Below, in pieces: positions 59,225-64,000 of a stretch of DNA of 64,000 bases (within the stretch, counting starts at the first letter, position 1; the number at the start of each line of letters is the position of its first letter). The DNA lies in contig JARVKI010000029.1 in NCBI GenBank assembly GCA_036674765.1, positions 310,001 to 374,000 on the forward strand, written 5' to 3'. The notes under the pieces are model-generated. The model worked only from the letters and a program-made list of their open reading frames with translations, had not been told where the DNA came from and searched no databases. The translations under genes and the position numbers were made by a program. The stretch is from Seiridium cupressi (lineage: Eukaryota > Ascomycota > Sordariomycetes > Amphisphaeriales > Sporocadaceae).

Positions 59225-62200
59225 GTTAAGAGGACTTCAGCCGTGGTCACAGAGTGCGGGTCTGCAGATGTAGAGTGTGAGTTCGCGTGAGGTCTGAGTG
59301 GACCAGCCAAGGATGGAAAGAATCTGGGGGAATCTGGGGTAGCCTCGGGAAATATACACACCCACCTCCTGGGCGAGAAGCTGCACAGCTCTAATGTAGT
59401 GGTCTGTATACCACGGATAGGTGGGGCCGGAGGGGAGGTATTGCAAACTCGGGAGATTTACAGTGGTGAAGAGGCAGAACGCCCTGGTGCTTAGGGAGCA
59501 GGTCGAGCCCTCAAACTAAATAAATAGTAGCTACACTACGTGTTGGCCAGCAAGTCTTAGTAGCCTCAATAATTCCGGGAGGGCGAATTGGTGTCTGCAA
59601 TGCAACCGAATTCTGGGAATTCTTCCGCGGCGGAGGTGACGCGACCCCTTGACAGGGGAGAGAATTTGCGGCCCGACCTCGAGTGGAAGGTATGGAATAC
59701 ATGTAGACGCGGCTTAGAGATAACGTCTGGAGGCGTGCCACGTTGTCCCCCGTGCAGTCTGTGAATACAATCTGGGAATGGCGAGAGCCTGTATATCTTC
59801 CTCTTCCTTCTTTGTTGTTACGTTGGGCCAGAAGCAGACCACGATGCCAAGCCGGTCTTGTGGTGAATCGACTGCAGTCGTGATCTGATCTGCTCGAGGG
59901 CTTGACGAGCGCTCTATGGGGGAGCGTTGACTTTCCGTGACACGAGATCGAGCACTGTACGGGCAGCTGCAGAGAAAGGCCCCCGTAGCAAGATCTACTG
60001 ATCGCTCGATTGCGATTCGCCTGACAACCTTGCCAATAGCGGCGGCTCATTAAAGTCAGAGAAATAGTGTCCGCTCCTGATCCGTCACAAGGATTTTCCC
60101 CCCAGCGCTAGAATTGCTGCATTGGCAGCCTGGCAGCTGGACCGAAGACAGGGTTCAGGGAGCTCTCACAGGATTTCCTAGCCCTGCTTAAGCTTCCAAG
60201 CTAGAACCCCAGAATTGGCGGAGAAGGTAGAATCTGGGGTTCAGGTTCAAGTCGGCTGCTAGGTCTTCTTTACTCCACCCTATCCGAGTATCACTGAAGA
60301 GTCCTCAGGAAGGATAGCTAAGCTCTATGCGACAACCGGCTGGCAAATAACACCATTGGCGTTGTTGGCTACTGGCGACCACCGTGATGCGGCGAAGTGA
60401 TTTATCTGGCGGCCCCAGAAGACACCAAGCAAAGCATGTGCGTGTACAGCGAAGCGTTACATCAGTGTACAGATCAGGGAGGCGGATGCACGAACAGGTG
60501 AAAGCCGGCATGGGAATCAATGGGTATGCGGCCTCCACTTCCCGGCGTCCTAAACCAATGACAGGTAACGCAATGGGAATAAACAAAAGAGCTGTTCTCG
60601 ACGTCCTTGCAAAACGAATTGACGAGATTTGGCAAACTCAAATCTCCGATGGACGCGACGCCTTCGTCTCATTCTGGTTTCGGTTTGTAGAGACCACCTA
60701 CACTTGTCCACTTGTCCGTCTGTCATGTAATTAGTTCTTTGGGAGCCGGCGGTACACCAGGCTGGTTGAGATTTCTGTGTACCGGCTCCGACCCCACTGG
60801 TCTGGCTTGTTGAATTTCCAGGCCCAATAGTAGCAATCTTTCGTCAGCCGCAAAGCCAATTTCAGTCTACAGGTCGAGTCCTCGGTGAGCAGGGTCTACA
60901 CTGCGCATGCGATATGAGATACTCTCGCTAGAACCCGGCCTGGATGTAACGCACCCTGCATAAATGCTCGCCCCAATAGGTACCATAAAGGCTACATTGT
61001 ATGTGATAGGGAGAGCCAGATGCACCAAAACTGTGACTTACTTGGACGCTGGCTATATCTTGGCTGCCGTCTCCGCGGTTTCATATTACTTAGGATCCCG
61101 GGTGGTGATCAGCTATTTTTAAGTCATTTTGCCATGCAATCCGAATTGTCATATCCAATAATCTCAAGACATTCGATCTGGGTAGAGATTATAAGGAGTT
61201 CCATGACGCCGGATTCGATGCTCTCTAATTGAAACGCTGCCGTGACACATGGTTCTCGGAGCTGCGTAGCGACTGTCAGGGCATGCCACCAGCCAATCCA
61301 TGATTGGTGACATGCAGGCGTGAAATGGCCGAGGGCAGCACGGGGCGTAACCTCATACCATGCAGGCAGCCAAGTTTGCAACCTGAATCATTCACGATTA
61401 ATGAATTGCATGCAGTCCAACACGACTCTGGCACAGACGGGACATCCCGAAAATGACAATCGCAAGTGGCGGCAGCGATAGGTATGCTATGGGAGATCCC
61501 GTACAGTAGCCTGGATCGCTTGTGCGACACACAACTCCAACGAAGAGAAAGGGAAGGGGTTCCACAGCATGTTGGTGAAGCATGCTGGAGGCATATTTGA
61601 TTGAGTAGCTTGCAAGAAAGACTCGGTCAGTCGTGACACATGATTCTGAGGACCGTGGCTCAGCGGTGAGCAGTGGCTTCTTTGCTCTTTTTCAGCCAAT
61701 AGTGCAAGTTCAGCCGTTGAGAATAAATGATCGACCGGGCACGCACTTTTCGGCTTACCGTGGCTCGCCGTTCCAAGGGCATGTGCCATCTCGTCGTGCC
61801 TGGGAAGGTCAGTCCTCCGCTCTAGATGAAGATATTCGTATGTATCTAGAGGGACACTGCAGCATAATTGGAGCACATCAGCACTAGCAACGAGTTCGGA
61901 GGTCTTGGCAGACTTGGGCGATCAGGTTGAGGGTCCGGGAGCTTGCAGCTGCAAGGATGGGGCCGCGTCATTGGGATCAGTGCATACACGCCGGTCTTGT
62001 CTTCTTGTTCCGATTTTGACGGCCAATTCCCAGATGCTCCATATCTCGTACCTGGCTGCATTGAGCATGTGTGCATCAGTAGACAACCGTTTGATGACCT
62101 TTTGCAAACAAATCCAAACAGAACGGCATGGCAGTGGGGTACATTTAAACTTTGGGCCATGGTATCAATCGATGTAGTCTAGAAGACGCCTCACAGCCCT

Positions 62201-62860
62201 TGACAGGCTGTGGGGGCAGGGCATGTGTAATAGAATCAGTGTACATTGGTACAGGTACTTTGGTGGTGAAACCAAGTCCAACAGGCCAATGGTCGCTGAT
62301 CTCCAATGCAGCTCAGGCCGCTCCGCCCCTTCTACGAGTGCCGAACTTCCTTGACCAGTGTGGTGCCTCCAACTGTCACCTGCTCTTTTGACAGTGGCCT
62401 TCGAATCCTAGCTCATGGCTACGTTATACGTCAATGGCCTCGAGGTACACATAGTCCATCCACTCTTTTTGCGACCCTCGATTCCATTGTCCTGGACCCC
62501 TACTTCCCGGGCAGAGCTAGAGTGTTACGAAGAGCTGCAACTTTTCAACTCACGCACGCCATTACCAACAAGCACCCGGCGCCAGCTTTTTCCCCCCCCT
62601 CCTCCTCTGGGTGCGGGCGCTGCGACCGTCTCCAACTTGTCTGAACCGCACCCCCGGCCGCGAAGGAAAAAGCTCCCACCCTGCCCGGAAAATCTTCAAT
62701 GTTTTCCACTTTCCCTTCCGTACCTTCACCCACTTCGGGTTCGCCCTGACTCCAGATCTGATCTCAATCCAAGACCTTTGCAGATTCACCGTGCCAATAG
62801 CGGACCGGCCCTAGCTGGCATGGTTCCATCCGCCTGAATTTGGGTTGCCGAGCTCCAATT
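59225..62860. other. Intergenic region of 3.6 kb
   Basis: No gene recognised. It contains the MFS promoter at the left and a long upstream region and C/T-rich leader of the transcription-factor gene at the right (for example 62577-62625). Confidence 0.5.
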
Positions 62861-64000
62861 ATGTCGGCCAATTCCCTAAGTCATCTCCTTCAAGCGAATG
62901 CCGGCCCCGAAGCCCACCGAGTGCCCACCGGGCCAGACCCGAACTACACGATAGCTACTCCTTCCGGCCCTCCTGCTCCACCTCTACAGCTTCAACATGT
63001 CCCGGCTAGTCACATAGCCAGTCCCTATTCTTCCGTCCCGCCGCCGCCTCTTCTGCCGCCGACTTCCACCCCCCAACCGCAGCCGAACGCAGGAGGCCTG
63101 CCGCCGAATTCACAGAATGCGACCACCGCCAGTGTTGGTCCCCAGACCCCAGCAGGGCGTAGCCACTCCCTGACGCAGAGTTTGTACCAATGCGCCGACT
63201 GTCAAAAGCGATACTCGCGACCTGAGCACCTTGCTCGGCACATACAAACTCAGTCAGTCCCTTCCGTTGACCCTGTCATCCACAGCCAGCTCGCTTGTTG
63301 TTGACGACCCCCTCCCCACTCTAGTGGGCTCATAATCGCATGACCTGCTCCGCGTGCCTCCTCCCCAATAACGATATTAAACCGTCTACTGACCCCTTGA
63401 CGTGCATAGTACTCTGGGCAAGCGGTTCTCTTGTCAGATTTGTGGGAAAGCCTTCGCTCGGGCTGACTTGTTAAAGCGACATGCTGCGAATCATGACAAT
63501 GATGGTGACCCTTCGAAGAAACGCAGACGGACAGACACATCTCCCAATGCAGGACGAGTCTCACATGCCTGTAAAGCTTGCGCGACGGCTCGCGTCAAAT
63601 GTGAAGAGGTCAAACCATGCACTCGGTGTCGTAACCGGAATCTCGACTGCGAGTACAACTCATCTGAGGCTGGGTCGGCTGCTGCGATGCATCTCCTCCA
63701 CCTGTCTGCACAAGCTCATTCGGGCTCGGACGAGATGGGTCAGGGAAGCTATCAGGACTCTGCCGGCCATATGCAGCCAACGAATGGCAGCCCTTCAACT
63801 GCTGGATATGTCTCCGTGAAGCCAGAAGAAAGTCAGGCTCCCGGACAACTGCCGACCCCTGAAACCATGGGTGAGCAAGCTGGCCAGATTCAAGCTTTTG
63901 CAAATCCGTCGTCATATGTCAATAGCAACAACATGGTGGACATGACGAGGATGCCCTTTAACGAATTCTTGCGTGACGTGCTCTATGATGGTTCGCTAAA
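62861..64000 (+). CDS. C2H2 plus Zn2Cys6 transcription factor, partial
   Basis: Exon 1 is 62861-63252; exon 2 begins at 63410 after a 157-bp intron (donor GTCAGT, acceptor GCATAG) and is cut by the window edge. The intron splits a histidine ligand, and the join restores the first finger. Order: a Pro-rich, disordered N-terminus; C2H2 finger 1 (Cys111, Cys114, His127, His131); the linker TLGKRF; C2H2 finger 2 (Cys139, Cys142, His155, His159); a basic KKRRR nuclear-localisation stretch; and a Zn2Cys6 cluster (Cys185, 188, 195, 201, 204, 211). This double DNA-binding architecture is a known class of ascomycete regulators, usually with a fungal-specific middle domain further on, beyond the window. 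It is about 3.6 kb from the metabolic genes and may or may not control them. Confidence 0.94.

Overview
The window looks like nuclear DNA of a filamentous ascomycete (Pezizomycotina, probably Sordariomycetes). The evidence is GT-AG introns, nearly all 48-160 bp, with CTAAC/CTAAT/CTGAC-type branch sites; monocistronic genes on both strands; and fungal-only families such as DUF3433, Prp4 kinase, a Tfc6-type TFIIIC subunit and a C2H2-Zn2Cys6 regulator. I rebuilt 13 multi-exon or single-exon protein genes by joining reading frames at splice sites, plus one gene cut by the right edge and two broken genes.

Layout. 0-6 kb: a possible 3' gene end at the left edge, a large disordered protein (1664-4487, +) and a citrate-lyase-beta-like protein (4570-5654, -). 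7.3-8.9 kb: a secreted protein built of six related modules separated by Kex2-type dibasic sites, alone in gene-poor DNA. 12.8-27 kb: a housekeeping block with a membrane-anchored glutaredoxin, a Tfc6-like TFIIIC subunit, a PAQR receptor, TMA7 and the spliceosomal kinase Prp4 (which has one 554-bp intron). Inside this block sits a decayed patch (18.2-20.6 kb): a SET-domain gene with an in-frame stop, and a Cys-rich gene whose three frameshifts each fall on a short tandem duplication. 27-45 kb: a Ran1/Pat1-like kinase lies between gene deserts of about 10 kb and 6.3 kb; the first contains a 149-bp Tc1/mariner-type MITE. 45-49 kb: a large DUF3433 membrane protein.

50.5-64 kb: a metabolic group of a cupin, a flavin monooxygenase fused to an acetoacetate-decarboxylase-like domain, a short-chain dehydrogenase and an MFS transporter, followed about 3.6 kb later by a C2H2 + Zn2Cys6 transcription factor. 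Hydroxylation, decarboxylation or ring/keto processing, reduction and transport would make a coherent small pathway, but the substrate cannot be read from sequence and the grouping is an inference.

The observations most worth a second look are the six-module dibasic-punctuated secreted protein, the three tandem-duplication frameshifts in one pseudogene, the monooxygenase-decarboxylase fusion with its neighbours, an EF-hand-like loop in the glutaredoxin linker, and the MITE. No convincing tRNA, rRNA, snRNA or CRISPR was found.
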